A stretch of 33,096 bases of DNA from Verrucomicrobia bacterium UBA1200 (GTDB lineage: Bacteria; Verrucomicrobiota; Kiritimatiellia; RFP12; UBA1067): NCBI GenBank assembly GCA_002309765.1, contig DBXY01000023.1, positions 1 to 33,096 on the forward strand, written 5' to 3'. Below the pieces are notes generated by a model. That model was not told the DNA's origin. It did no database searches and saw nothing but the letters and a program-made list of their open reading frames with translations. This document shows, piece after piece, positions 17,242-25,053 of the stretch. How positions within the stretch are numbered: the stretch's first letter is position 1; every line of letters begins with the position of its first letter. A program made the translations under genes and the position numbers.

Positions 17242-18204
17242 TCACTTCATCCTTACCAAAATGTCGTCGTCGATCTCGTAGCCCGAGCACAACTGCTGGG
17301 TAAGCTTCTGGAGGTCGCTTTCCGAAGCTTTTCTCGGCTCCACCAGCGCCTCCACATGACCGTCCGCAAAGGCGACATGCGCGGTGTAGCGGTTGGCCGT
17401 CAAATGGTTAAACCCGATGTACTCCTTGTTCGCGCTGTTGTTGTAACTCGAACTGAAATCGGTCTGGCTCTTCATAATCGGGGTCTCCAACACCCCGTCG
17501 GCCCAACACGGCATGCCGCCGTTGTAGCCGTTCTGCACCTTGTCCGCGCGGGGCTTTGACCCCGGAGCGAAAACCGGCAACTCCGCGAACAACAGCAACG
17601 ACGCCGCGTTGCCGCGGTTCGACACATCCTGAAGCGGGATACGGCGCCACGGCGGGCAAACCGCGTCACCGCTCCGGCAGTCGTACCCGAAATAGGCGTT
17701 CATCACATACGAGCGCATCACGTAGCGGGCGTTGTTCCGCTGGCAAACCTTCTTGTGCGTCTCGCATACGTAGTTCTTGAAATCCTTGCCCGACAAATAC
17801 CACAACGCCCCGTTGGTAACGGAAACGTACGCCACGTCGGACCGGTTCCAGGACGACCCGAAAAACTTCGCGCTCTGTCCGCGCGTAGGAGTCGGCTTCG
17901 ACCCCGGGGAACGCCCGGTCCAGCTCACCCAGCCCGCGTTCTCGTGGTAATAGGTCTTCCAACCGTTTCCGTGGTCTTCCGGCCACGGATGCTCAAAACA
18001 ACCCGCCGCCGCCATGTACTCGTTCTCAACCCCGTAGTTGATGGCAGCCTGTGCCAGGTTCTTCAAGTTCACGCGACACCGCATCGAGCGCGCCGAGTCC
18101 CCGGCCTTGGTGACCTGGAAAACCAACGCTCCCGCCAAAATGCCGATAATCGCGATCACGATCATAAGCTCAACCAACGTAAATCCTGCTCTGCGAAGAT
18201 TCAT
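17242..18204 (-). CDS. Prepilin-type N-terminal cleavage/methylation protein (PulG/DUF1559-like)
   Basis: A 320-residue pseudopilin-like protein. MNLRRAGFTLVELMIVIAII contains the prepilin peptidase site (cut after G7, leaving a methylated F with E at position +5 of the mature protein) and the hydrophobic helix that anchors or assembles it. The C-terminal part ends with AHVAFADGHVEALV, the motif typical of the very numerous prepilin-like proteins of Planctomycetes, Lentisphaerota and Kiritimatiellota. Seven or more cysteines in the middle suggest disulfides. Such proteins are processed by PilD and either form type II/IV pseudopili or stay in the membrane. Its gene lies 59 nt before the giant secreted protein, with no terminator between, so the two may be made together. 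The start follows TAGGAG. Confidence 0.92.
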   Translation of the reverse strand: MNLRRAGFTLVELMIVIAIIGILAGALVFQVTKAGDSARSMRCRVNLKNLAQAAINYGVENEYMAAAGCFEHPWPEDHGNGWKTYYHENAGWVSWTGRSPGSKPTPTRGQSAKFFGSSWNRSDVAYVSVTNGALWYLSGKDFKNYVCETHKKVCQRNNARYVMRSYVMNAYFGYDCRSGDAVCPPWRRIPLQDVSNRGNAASLLLFAELPVFAPGSKPRADKVQNGYNGGMPCWADGVLETPIMKSQTDFSSSYNNSANKEYIGFNHLTANRYTAHVAFADGHVEALVEPRKASESDLQKLTQQLCSGYEIDDDILVRMK

Positions 18205-18301
18205 GGCACTCCTATCTCAAGCTACTATACCGCTTCTTTTAGCAAACGCATATTTTGCCCTATTCCGGTGTGGTTTTGCAAGGATAAAATGGCACAAAGA
18301 T

Positions 18302-18337
18302 AAAAAAAAAGGCGGCCGCTTTCGCGACCGCCCTTTT
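18302..18337 (-). terminator. Rho-independent terminator of the 517-residue secreted protein gene
   Basis: A 9-bp stem with one mismatch (18311-18319 with 18324-18332) around a TTTC loop; read on the minus strand it is followed by nine T. It lies 26 bp past the stop codon at 18363. The flanking T-run on the plus side is shorter. Confidence 0.88.
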
Positions 18338-18362
18338 TCAGCTTTGCCTAAGCAAGCTCTCC

Positions 18363-19916
18363 TTACTTCACCAGTGCTTTGACGAAGTACTTATTGCCCT
18401 CGGGGAGAGCAATCGTAATCGTGGCCTGATTGGCGTTGTCGGCGTCCGGGGTGACCGTGATGCCCTCGGCATCCGCCGGGAGGTCAACCCAGTTCGCCAG
18501 ATCTTCGGAAACGCTGATCGTCAACGCGCCGTTGATGGTCGACCAGTCCACGCCCGCTGCCGCTTCGACGGTAATCGTCGCGGCGCTGTCACCCATCTCG
18601 ACCTTCTTGATCTCGATAGCGGTGGAGGCTTCGGGGGCGACGTTCAACAGATACTGGTTGTAGTAAGTGTCGAAGTCCGTCGTGGAGATGCTGTTCGCCA
18701 GACCCCAATCCGCAGCCTTGCCGGCCGGCGCGTTGTTCGCACCGAACGTACCGTCGGAGTACTTGTTCGCGGCAATGGTAATCGCAGCGTCCGCTCCGTT
18801 GGCAATCGCCGTGAAGGAGGTGGTGGTGACCCGGCCGGACAGATCCGCCAGCCCGTCAGCAACAGCCGTGGCGTTAGCTTCGACAGCCGTGATCTGATAC
18901 CAGTCGTTCGCCGTTACGGTAATCGCCGTTCCGGAGTTAACCGTGGCGCCGTCAGCAATCGCGCCTTCGCCAGCCGTAACCGTCAACAGTTCGCTGTCAA
19001 AGCCGATCGTCAGCGTGAAGGAAGCCGGGGCGTCGGAGAAGGTAGCCTCGGTATAGGAAACCGTCAGGTCGTCGACCGCGCCGGTGCCCTTGAAGGAGAC
19101 ATACTTCAACGTCGGGGAGGTGGTGTCCACGCTCGGGAACCAAACCTGTCCCGTAATCGCTGAACCTTCCCACAGCTCATCGCTAACCAGACCGTCAACG
19201 GCAACGCCGTTAACCCAAACGCGGGAGGCGAAAATCGAGCTGTCGATGGCGATCGTTTCGACCGTAACACGATACCAGGAGTCGGCGTCAATCGCGATCG
19301 TGGTGGTCGTGGCGACCGGGTCAAGAATCGTGCCCTCATCATCCATTGTCGCGCTGTAAATGACGAGATAATTATCGGCATCCACCCACATGGCCAACTT
19401 GACGTCCGCAGGGATCGAGGTCGGCGTCTCGTCGCTCTTGACAAACTTGATCATCGTATCAACCCAAATCGGGTCGGATTCGAAGCTCGCGCCTGCCGTG
19501 AACTCATGAGTAGTGTCGTCGTAGTCACCCAATTGACGGGACAGCGTGGCGCCGGCGGTGTTCAGGTTGAGGAACATCGAACCGGCGGTCAGACCCATCG
19601 GGAAAGGCTGGGCGGAGTAATCGTAGGTCTCGGAGACCAACGTGGACTCGTCCGTACCATCCGCGGTCCAAGCCTTTACGCCATACTGGTTGGCTTCGTC
19701 AGTATTTGTGTAACGCAGGTTCTTGTAGTCGGTCGCGGCCATGTCCGCCGCAGCGTTGACAACATTACCAACGTTAGGATCGAACCAAGATTCATCGGTC
19801 TCGAAGGTATCCACCGCCGGGAACAGAGTTGTGGTCTGATCCGTCGCAGCAGCGGTAAGAGCCAAACCGGCCGCTACCATGAGACTTGCCAAAACACGCG
19901 TAGAAGTCAGGTTCAT
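18363..19916 (-). CDS. Secreted beta-rich protein of unknown function (LamG-like plus C-terminal domain)
   Basis: A 517-residue, acidic, cysteine-free exported protein. Residues 1-24 are a signal peptide (MNLTSTRVLASLMVAAGLAL). Residues about 30-300 read like a LamG/concanavalin-type jelly roll (FPAVDTFETDESWFDP; MWVDADNYLVIYSATMDDEG; VDDLTVSYTEATF near the end). Residues about 305-395 resemble an Ig-like bacterial repeat, and 405-517 form a C-terminal domain with ADWGLANSISTTDFDTYYNQ and a DLANWVDLP strand, seen in my recollection in many secreted PVC-group proteins. A strong Shine-Dalgarno (AAGGAGGG), its own promoter, a long leader and a strong terminator suggest a highly expressed single gene, perhaps a surface-layer or adhesive protein (inference). 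Confidence 0.8.
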   Translation of the reverse strand: MNLTSTRVLASLMVAAGLALTAAATDQTTTLFPAVDTFETDESWFDPNVGNVVNAAADMAATDYKNLRYTNTDEANQYGVKAWTADGTDESTLVSETYDYSAQPFPMGLTAGSMFLNLNTAGATLSRQLGDYDDTTHEFTAGASFESDPIWVDTMIKFVKSDETPTSIPADVKLAMWVDADNYLVIYSATMDDEGTILDPVATTTTIAIDADSWYRVTVETIAIDSSIFASRVWVNGVAVDGLVSDELWEGSAITGQVWFPSVDTTSPTLKYVSFKGTGAVDDLTVSYTEATFSDAPASFTLTIGFDSELLTVTAGEGAIADGATVNSGTAITVTANDWYQITAVEANATAVADGLADLSGRVTTTSFTAIANGADAAITIAANKYSDGTFGANNAPAGKAADWGLANSISTTDFDTYYNQYLLNVAPEASTAIEIKKVEMGDSAATITVEAAAGVDWSTINGALTISVSEDLANWVDLPADAEGITVTPDADNANQATITIALPEGNKYFVKALVK

Positions 19917-20033
19917 AAAACCCTCCTTGATTTCTTTTGCGCACTAATAACCATCAAAAATTCCGCCTCCGCAAGCCTTTTGGCTGCCGCCTTAAGCCGC
20001 GAAAAGCGAAACCATTCTTTCGTTGTTGTAAAT

Positions 20034-20063
20034 AATATACCCCAAATCGTTCCCGGATGACAA
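20034..20063 (-). promoter_or_regulatory. Sigma70-type promoter for the 517-residue secreted protein
   Basis: On the minus strand TTGTCA (20058-20063), an 18-bp spacer and TATATT (20034-20039). The start near 20027 gives a leader of about 110 nt before the ATG at 19916, containing GC-rich segments able to pair. Confidence 0.6.
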
Positions 20064-20092
20064 GTGAAAAATGAAAAAAAATTAAAGTTTTT

Positions 20093-20482
20093 TTAAAGAC
20101 GCAGGTCGCCCGATATCTTCCAGACCCCGCCGTCACGGTTAATCCGCATTCCGCGGTCGGGGAAAATTTCTTCCAGCCGCGCCCCGATGTACTCCACCGC
20201 CGCCGATTCCGCCGCCCGGCGCAACTCGTCCGGCACCGGACGCAGGGTGACGATATCCACCTTCAGCACGTAGCCCCGCCCCAGTTCGGAGCCGAACCCC
20301 GGCGTAAAGGTGGAGGTCACCCTAAACAGGCCGTCTTGCTGCGGGTTGGCGGTAGCCCCCGCCTCCGGACGCGCCGGATGCAGGGGCATTTTCCCGCCGA
20401 ACCTCAATTCCAGCTCGCGGTCGGCGTCGCGCAACAGCTCTTCCAACCGATCTTCCCACTCTTCTACTTTGGGGTTTCGCAT
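20093..20482 (-). CDS. Hypothetical protein, 129 residues
   Basis: I do not recognise this protein. It starts with a charged helix (MRNPKVEEWEDRLEELLRDA), has no signal peptide or membrane segment, and then shows a beta/alpha pattern: GRGYVLKVDIVTLRPVPDEL, a helix AAVEYIGARLEEIFPDR, and a closing pair of strands MRINRDGGVWKISGDLRL. This reads as one compact cytoplasmic domain. The start follows GGGGAC. It is the last gene of the operon with the helical lipoprotein (39-nt gap) and the isomerase-like gene. Downstream there is only an AT-rich tract (20064-20092) with a weak A/T hairpin rather than a normal terminator. Confidence 0.75.
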   Translation of the reverse strand: MRNPKVEEWEDRLEELLRDADRELELRFGGKMPLHPARPEAGATANPQQDGLFRVTSTFTPGFGSELGRGYVLKVDIVTLRPVPDELRRAAESAAVEYIGARLEEIFPDRGMRINRDGGVWKISGDLRL

Positions 20483-20521
20483 TACGTCCCCGTTTTCTTC
20501 CCTAAATCACTGGCCGCCGCC

Positions 20522-22156
20522 TCACATCCCCAGAGCCTTGGTCTCTTCCTGCAACAGCTTCAGCGCCGTCGGGTCGTCCTTGGCTTTCTCCAGGGCTTTG
20601 ACGAAGTACCCCTTGGCCTCGGCTTTCGCTTTTGCGGCCTCGGCCTGATCCGGAATCCCTTCCAATATCTTGGCAATACGGGCCGCGTTGCGGCCCAAAA
20701 TCCATTCTTTGCTGTAAGCGACGTTGGTGGAGGGGTCGAACTCTTCTTCCTTGTCCTGCTCCTGCCACACTTTCATAAATTCGCGGAAGTGCTTGACCGC
20801 CTCGCGCGGCTGATTGCGCTCCAGCGCGTAGTGCGCCCGGACTTTGGGGAGCGACATCTTGTGCCAGGCTTCGTCACGCCCCGGAATGCCCTGCTCCAGC
20901 ATCTCGATCGCCGCCGCGTAGTTGCCGGTGATGAACGCGCCGTCCAGCACCTTCACCTTGATCCCGTTAACGGTGTTGGAGTTGGTGCACTTCGCCATCA
21001 GCTGCGTCCCGATCAAACACAGCTCTTTGACCGTGGCGGGGTTGTTCACCGTGTTGTAGAAATATCCCTCGAACAGCGATCCCAGCTGGTCGGGATCGAG
21101 CTTGGCGGCGGACAGCTCCTCCAGCCGCTTCGGCAACAGGTCGGGGTTGGCCCGCACCCCGGCATCGACCCACTGCCGCGCCGCGTACGCCGCCGCCCGC
21201 TTCTTGGCGGCCGCGCCTTTCACCAGCTCCAGCGACAGCCGTTCCACCAAATCGGCGCGCTCCGCCTTGCGGGCCGCCCCGAAGGTATCCCGCGCCGACC
21301 GCAGCAGCATGTCGTCGGGCAACTGGCCGACCGCCGCGCCGAACAGCTTGGCGGCTTCGTCCCAGTTCCCCCGCGCGCACGCGCCGGTTAGCTGCAGGCG
21401 CAGCGCGAAATCGGCGAACGCGCCGGGCTTGGCCCCGGCCCGCCACTCGCCGATCGCCCCCAGCAGGGCTTCGCCGTCGGCGCCCGAAAACAGCGGCGAA
21501 AGCGCGGACTCGACCCGCTGCAGCAGCGCGGATACGGCCTTGCCAGTTTGCGCGGCGTTACCGTCCTTGCCGGACTGCGGCTCGGCGGCGGACAGCTCGT
21601 CCGCCCGCGCCCCGAAATAATCCAGCGCCTCTTTCACCGGGCCGCTGTCTTTCAGCCGCGCGCCGGCTTTGGCGACGTTAAGCCACAGGTCGTTGCGGTA
21701 ACTCGCCGGCACCTGCTTGGCGCCCGACAGCTCCTTGCACCAGTCCACCAGCCCGCGGTCGTCTTTTTTGGACAGATATTGGCCGATCAGCGCGTCGGCG
21801 GCGGAACGGGCCTCGTTCAACCCGTCGCGCCACATCGCCACCACTTCGCGCCTGGCGTCGGCGGCCCGGTCCAGCTGGAACAGCAAATCGGCCCGCTTCT
21901 GGCGGAAAGAGCCGCTAAAATCCTTGAAGCGGCGCTTGCCGGCGGCCTTGTCGGCCAGCGCCAGCGCCCCGGCCAAATCGCCGGCGGCCTGGGCATCGTT
22001 GATCTGGGCGGTAGCCGCCTCGACCTCCGCCCGGAGTTTTTCCGCCGCCGCCGCCCGCTCTTCATCGGTGGGCTTACGGCAACCGCTAAACTGCGGCACC
22101 GCCAAAGTCGCCATCAACAGCGCGGCGACCGCCGCCCCAACTTGCGCTCTCTTCAT
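20522..22156 (-). CDS. Lipoprotein with alpha-solenoid/TPR-like body
   Basis: A 544-residue envelope lipoprotein. The N-terminus has a signal sequence ending in QFSGC, a usable lipobox with C26 as the acylated residue. The rest is almost wholly alpha-helical and alanine-rich, with helix pairs at TPR-like spacing (EEVEAATAQINDAQAAGDLA-type start; GNWDEAAKLFGAAVGQLPDD; GNYAAAIEMLEQGI; ERNQPREAVKHFREFMKV). Such proteins usually act as scaffolds; no catalytic motif is visible. It lies 49 nt after the isomerase-like gene and 39 nt before the 129-residue hypothetical, all on one strand with good Shine-Dalgarno sites (GGAGGAG here), so they form an operon. The partner it binds is unknown. Confidence 0.82.
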   Translation of the reverse strand: MKRAQVGAAVAALLMATLAVPQFSGCRKPTDEERAAAAEKLRAEVEAATAQINDAQAAGDLAGALALADKAAGKRRFKDFSGSFRQKRADLLFQLDRAADARREVVAMWRDGLNEARSAADALIGQYLSKKDDRGLVDWCKELSGAKQVPASYRNDLWLNVAKAGARLKDSGPVKEALDYFGARADELSAAEPQSGKDGNAAQTGKAVSALLQRVESALSPLFSGADGEALLGAIGEWRAGAKPGAFADFALRLQLTGACARGNWDEAAKLFGAAVGQLPDDMLLRSARDTFGAARKAERADLVERLSLELVKGAAAKKRAAAYAARQWVDAGVRANPDLLPKRLEELSAAKLDPDQLGSLFEGYFYNTVNNPATVKELCLIGTQLMAKCTNSNTVNGIKVKVLDGAFITGNYAAAIEMLEQGIPGRDEAWHKMSLPKVRAHYALERNQPREAVKHFREFMKVWQEQDKEEEFDPSTNVAYSKEWILGRNAARIAKILEGIPDQAEAAKAKAEAKGYFVKALEKAKDDPTALKLLQEETKALGM

Positions 22157-22205
22157 GGTGTCTCTCCTCCCGTCGGGGCCTCTCGCCCGCCGACCGCACT
22201 AATGC

Positions 22206-23087
22206 CTACCGCACACTGTCCATCAATCCGCGGAAATACCCGATGCACTCCGCCACCGGCACCACGTTGTCGGTGAAGTCGCGCTCATACTCCAGCGAGC
22301 ACACGCCGGTGTAGTTGATCTCGCAAAGCGCCCGCACCAGCTCCGGCAGATCGATCTTGCCGCGCGGCAGCTGAATGGCGCCGCCCTTGCGGGAGTTGTC
22401 GGTCACGTTCTTGAGGTGCAAGTCGTAAATGCGGTCGCGGTAGGCGCGGACCGACTCCACCGGGTCGACGTCGAAACGCAGTTCGTGGCCGATGTCAATG
22501 CACAGCCCCACCCGCTTGTCCAGGTCGCCGATCATATCGTAACCGACCTTGGCGGTGGGGAACAACTCCGGCATATCCGGGCCGTGGTTGTGGATGGCGT
22601 AGCGCATGTCAAACTCGGCGCAAAGCTGGCTCACGGTCTCCAACAGCTTGCGGGAACTGCAGCGGGTTTTCTTGCCGTTGATCTCGCGCATTTCGAACGG
22701 TACCCCGACCACGGTCTTGACCCCGGCGCGCTTGGCGTACTCAAAAGCGTTGCGGGCATCCTGTTCGCTGCCCATGTAAATCGGGCCGACCGCGTACCCG
22801 GTCACGCCGTACTCCGCGCACTTGGCGTGGAAAGCGTCGCACTCTTCCTTGGTGCTCTTCAGCGGCAGATGGAAGTCTTTGATGCACAGGTAGTGCAGGT
22901 CCACCCGCTGCATAATCTTCAGGGTGTCCTCAAGGTTGAACTTGTTCATCGTGAACCCGGCCATGCCCAAACGGAACGGGCACTTGTTCTGGCCCGGAAC
23001 GCGGACTTTAGCCCCTCCGAAGGAAGGCGCGGCGGCAGCCGCCAGACCCATTCCGGCTACGGTGAAGAACGAACGGCGTGAAATCAT
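22206..23087 (-). CDS. Tat-exported sugar isomerase/epimerase-like TIM-barrel protein
   Basis: A 293-residue protein of the xylose-isomerase-like TIM-barrel (AP endonuclease 2) superfamily. The N-terminus MISRRSFFTVAGMGLAAAAA carries a canonical twin-arginine motif (SRRSFF), so it is probably folded with its metal in the cytoplasm and exported by Tat. The barrel shows the usual metal-site strands: KTVVGVPFE, YAIHNHG, GLCIDIGHELRF, IYDLHLKNV and GVCSLEYERDF, which supply the Glu, Asp, His and Glu ligands of this family. The substrate is likely a sugar, inosose or keto-sugar derivative, but is not readable. I chose the ATG at 23087 because GAAAGGA precedes it and the Tat signal begins there; the longer frame to 23348 crosses the promoter. 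It leads a three-gene operon. Confidence 0.9.
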   Translation of the reverse strand: MISRRSFFTVAGMGLAAAAAPSFGGAKVRVPGQNKCPFRLGMAGFTMNKFNLEDTLKIMQRVDLHYLCIKDFHLPLKSTKEECDAFHAKCAEYGVTGYAVGPIYMGSEQDARNAFEYAKRAGVKTVVGVPFEMREINGKKTRCSSRKLLETVSQLCAEFDMRYAIHNHGPDMPELFPTAKVGYDMIGDLDKRVGLCIDIGHELRFDVDPVESVRAYRDRIYDLHLKNVTDNSRKGGAIQLPRGKIDLPELVRALCEINYTGVCSLEYERDFTDNVVPVAECIGYFRGLMDSVR

Positions 23088-23131
23088 TTTGCAAATCCTT
23101 TCTTGACTAATTATTGATGCCAACAATCTAA

Positions 23132-23161
23132 ATAATACCGCAAACCCCCACCAATTTGCAA
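23132..23161 (-). promoter_or_regulatory. Sigma70-type promoter of the isomerase-lipoprotein operon
   Basis: On the minus strand TTGCAA (23156-23161), an 18-bp spacer and TATTAT (23132-23137), giving a leader of about 38 nt. Confidence 0.65.
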
Positions 23162-23511
23162 GCGCAATTTTCCGGCGACCGGGTTGAAGTTTTGACACAT
23201 TGGCGATTGGACAAATTCGTGGGCATCCGCAAATCGTGCAAACACGGCGGACAGGGTGAGAAATACGGGTGGAACGCACCCCGTTGCGTCTGGGTTGCCG
23301 TCTCCATACCTTTGTGGCTAAAACCTTCGCGCTTTTCCGGATTTCCACTTCTCAAGAAACCGATCGATTTTCCGTTTCAGGTACATACCCCCCCCACTGT
23401 TTTGGGTTCTTTGTATCATAGCCGTAAAACGGAAGTAAACACTTTTTTAGCGAACTTTCGACAAATCTTGCACTTTTTTGAGCGAATCGGCAAAAATCGA
23501 TGTCCGAATAC
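23162..23511. other. Gene-free stretch with a possible degenerate dispersed repeat
   Basis: No convincing gene. The open frame here lacks a Shine-Dalgarno and shows no domain. The segment 23236-23321, read on the minus strand, starts GCCACAAAGGTATGGAGAC and ends near CCGCCGTGTTTGC with a small ACGCA/TGCGT hairpin in the middle; this resembles the dispersed CACAAAGG...GGAGAC intergenic repeats I recall from many environmental bacterial genomes. C8 lies at 23388-23395, and CACTTTTTT occurs twice, 31 bp apart (23440 and 23471), each followed by an AGCGAA-like string. Confidence 0.4.
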
Positions 23512-23545
23512 AAAAAAAAGAGGCCCGGACGAATCCGGACCCTCT
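23512..23545 (-). terminator. Rho-independent terminator of the DUF4143 ATPase gene
   Basis: Stem arms 23520-23529 and 23534-23545 (one bulged base) around a TTCG loop on the minus strand, followed by eight T. It is 26 bp past the ATPase stop. A 26-nt part (23516-23541) is identical to the terminator at 24997-25022. Confidence 0.88.
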
Positions 23546-23570
23546 TTATTGTTTAAGTGCCGCTTCATAC

Positions 23571-24791
23571 CTAAAACGTTGAAGTGATATCAGCGGCGGT
23601 GAGAAAATCCACGATGTTTATGTGGCGAACCCCGCGGTATGCGACGGGGGTGCGGTCTCGTGAGACTACAAGCTTTGGGTAATGGTCTGGCACGGCGTCA
23701 TAATTGCCGAATTCCCGCTTCAGGTTTCCCGGCGTGATTTCATACGCCACCTGCACGTAGAAACGGTCGCCGTCCCCGCGTGATACAACAAAATCGATCT
23801 CCCTGCCGTTGGCGGTTCCGGTGCGTACGGTGTAGCCGCGCGCCACCAGCTCGTTGTACACCACGGTCTCGTACAGCGAACCGTAAAGGTCGCTCACCAG
23901 CGATTTCTTGCTGTTGACGAACGCCGTGTCGCAACAGTATGCCTTGTGGTTGAACTCCAGGGTCTTAAGCCCGATTATGTCGTACCGGGGCGCGAAGCTG
24001 ACTATGCACGACTCGCCAATCGCCTTAAGGATCTCCAGTACCGTGGGCAGCGACGGCATCCCACTAATACCGGACAACCGTGCGGCGATACTGTGGCCGG
24101 AAATGTAGCTTGATGTAACCGACACTATGTAGTCAATTATCTTTTCCAGCTGGGCGGATGAACGTAGGTTTTTGCGCCTGACGATATCGCGCAACACGAT
24201 GGAGTCGTAAATCGACTCGAGCATCACCAGCCGGTCGGCGGCGGTGCGTTCACGGAACACCAGCGGGAAGCCACCCCAGTTCAGATACTCCTCAAAAGCC
24301 GCATCGGCACTGGAAAAACTCCGCCCGATTTGGCTGGCGCAACCTAAGAACTCCTTGAATGTGAATGGCATGACCCGGAATGAGACGGTTCGCCCACCCA
24401 AAACCGACTCGTGGTCGTCATTTAGCAGTTGGCCATTTGATCCAGTGAGGAATATGCTGATGTTGTTATATTTGGCTTTGAGAGAATTAACAACCTCGGG
24501 CCAGCCGTCCACCAGCTGAATTTCGTCCATGAACACATAGTTCTTAGACTTAACGTCCATTTCGGCCTGGACATGGGCGTACAGGGCGGCGGCGGAACGC
24601 AAACCCATGTTCTCCAATAACTCAAAATTGAGGTAAATGGTTTTCCCTGAATGGCACAACTCCTTCTGAATCATTTTTAGCAGCTCGGTTTTGCCGGCGC
24701 GCCGCACTCCGGTTAGGATCTTAATTTGTTCGTTGTCGTAAAACGGCCTTATCCGGTTAAGGTACATTTCCCGTTTGAACAAGTTCGACAT
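23571..24791 (-). CDS. AAA ATPase with C-terminal DUF4143 nuclease-like domain
   Basis: A 406-residue protein of the common AAA_14/DUF4143 family. Walker A is GVRRAGKT (residues 28-35), Walker B is YVFMDEIQ (D89, E90), and a sensor-like FLTGSNGQLL follows. The C-terminal DUF4143 part has YNELVARGY and GREIDFVV with a YVQVAYE strand, a PD-(D/E)xK-like arrangement in which the usual E/Q-x-K is Q-V-A, as is typical for this family. Function is not firmly known; such genes spread widely between bacteria and archaea. The ATG at 24791 is set by AAGGAGG 7 nt upstream; the longer frame from a TTG would place that site inside the gene. It has its own consensus promoter and terminator, and is more AT-rich than its neighbours, consistent with transfer. 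Confidence 0.92.
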   Translation of the reverse strand: MSNLFKREMYLNRIRPFYDNEQIKILTGVRRAGKTELLKMIQKELCHSGKTIYLNFELLENMGLRSAAALYAHVQAEMDVKSKNYVFMDEIQLVDGWPEVVNSLKAKYNNISIFLTGSNGQLLNDDHESVLGGRTVSFRVMPFTFKEFLGCASQIGRSFSSADAAFEEYLNWGGFPLVFRERTAADRLVMLESIYDSIVLRDIVRRKNLRSSAQLEKIIDYIVSVTSSYISGHSIAARLSGISGMPSLPTVLEILKAIGESCIVSFAPRYDIIGLKTLEFNHKAYCCDTAFVNSKKSLVSDLYGSLYETVVYNELVARGYTVRTGTANGREIDFVVSRGDGDRFYVQVAYEITPGNLKREFGNYDAVPDHYPKLVVSRDRTPVAYRGVRHINIVDFLTAADITSTF

Positions 24792-24822
24792 AATATCCTC
24801 CTTACGCAAAAAACATAAATTT

Positions 24823-24850
24823 AGTTTAACACTTTTATCAATAATGTCAA
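24823..24850 (-). promoter_or_regulatory. Sigma70-type promoter of the ATPase gene
   Basis: On the minus strand a perfect TTGACA (24845-24850), a 16-bp spacer and TAAACT (24823-24828), in an AT-rich stretch unlike neighbouring GC-rich DNA. Between this and the terminator at 24992 (24851-24991) I see no gene; the plus-strand frame from 24869 has no supporting features. Confidence 0.65.
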
Positions 24851-24991
24851 TAGTGTAAAATTAACATTATGAAAAATCTAGCTGTGCATCTATGGCGATT
24901 TCGTCCGAACCATTGTTATCCGGCATGGTCTAGGGGCACAACAACTAAAGCTGCCTGCGCATTACTGCATCGCACACGTCTTTCGACAAAC

Positions 24992-25024
24992 AAAACAAAA
25001 GAGGCCCGGACGAATCCGGACCTC
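24992..25024 (-). terminator. Rho-independent terminator of the PEP-CTERM gene
   Basis: A 10-bp stem (25001-25010 with 25015-25024), fully paired on the minus strand if one G-T wobble is allowed, with a TTCG loop and a TTTTGTTTTG tail. It lies 29 bp past the PEP-CTERM stop and duplicates the terminator at 23512-23545. Confidence 0.9.
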
Positions 25025-25053
25025 TTTTATCAGAACAATGTCAAACTCGGCAA

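Noticed and set aside
23571..24809. Longer ATPase start at a TTG
   Set aside because: The AAGGAGG ribosome site would fall inside the gene; the ATG at 24791 is correctly spaced.
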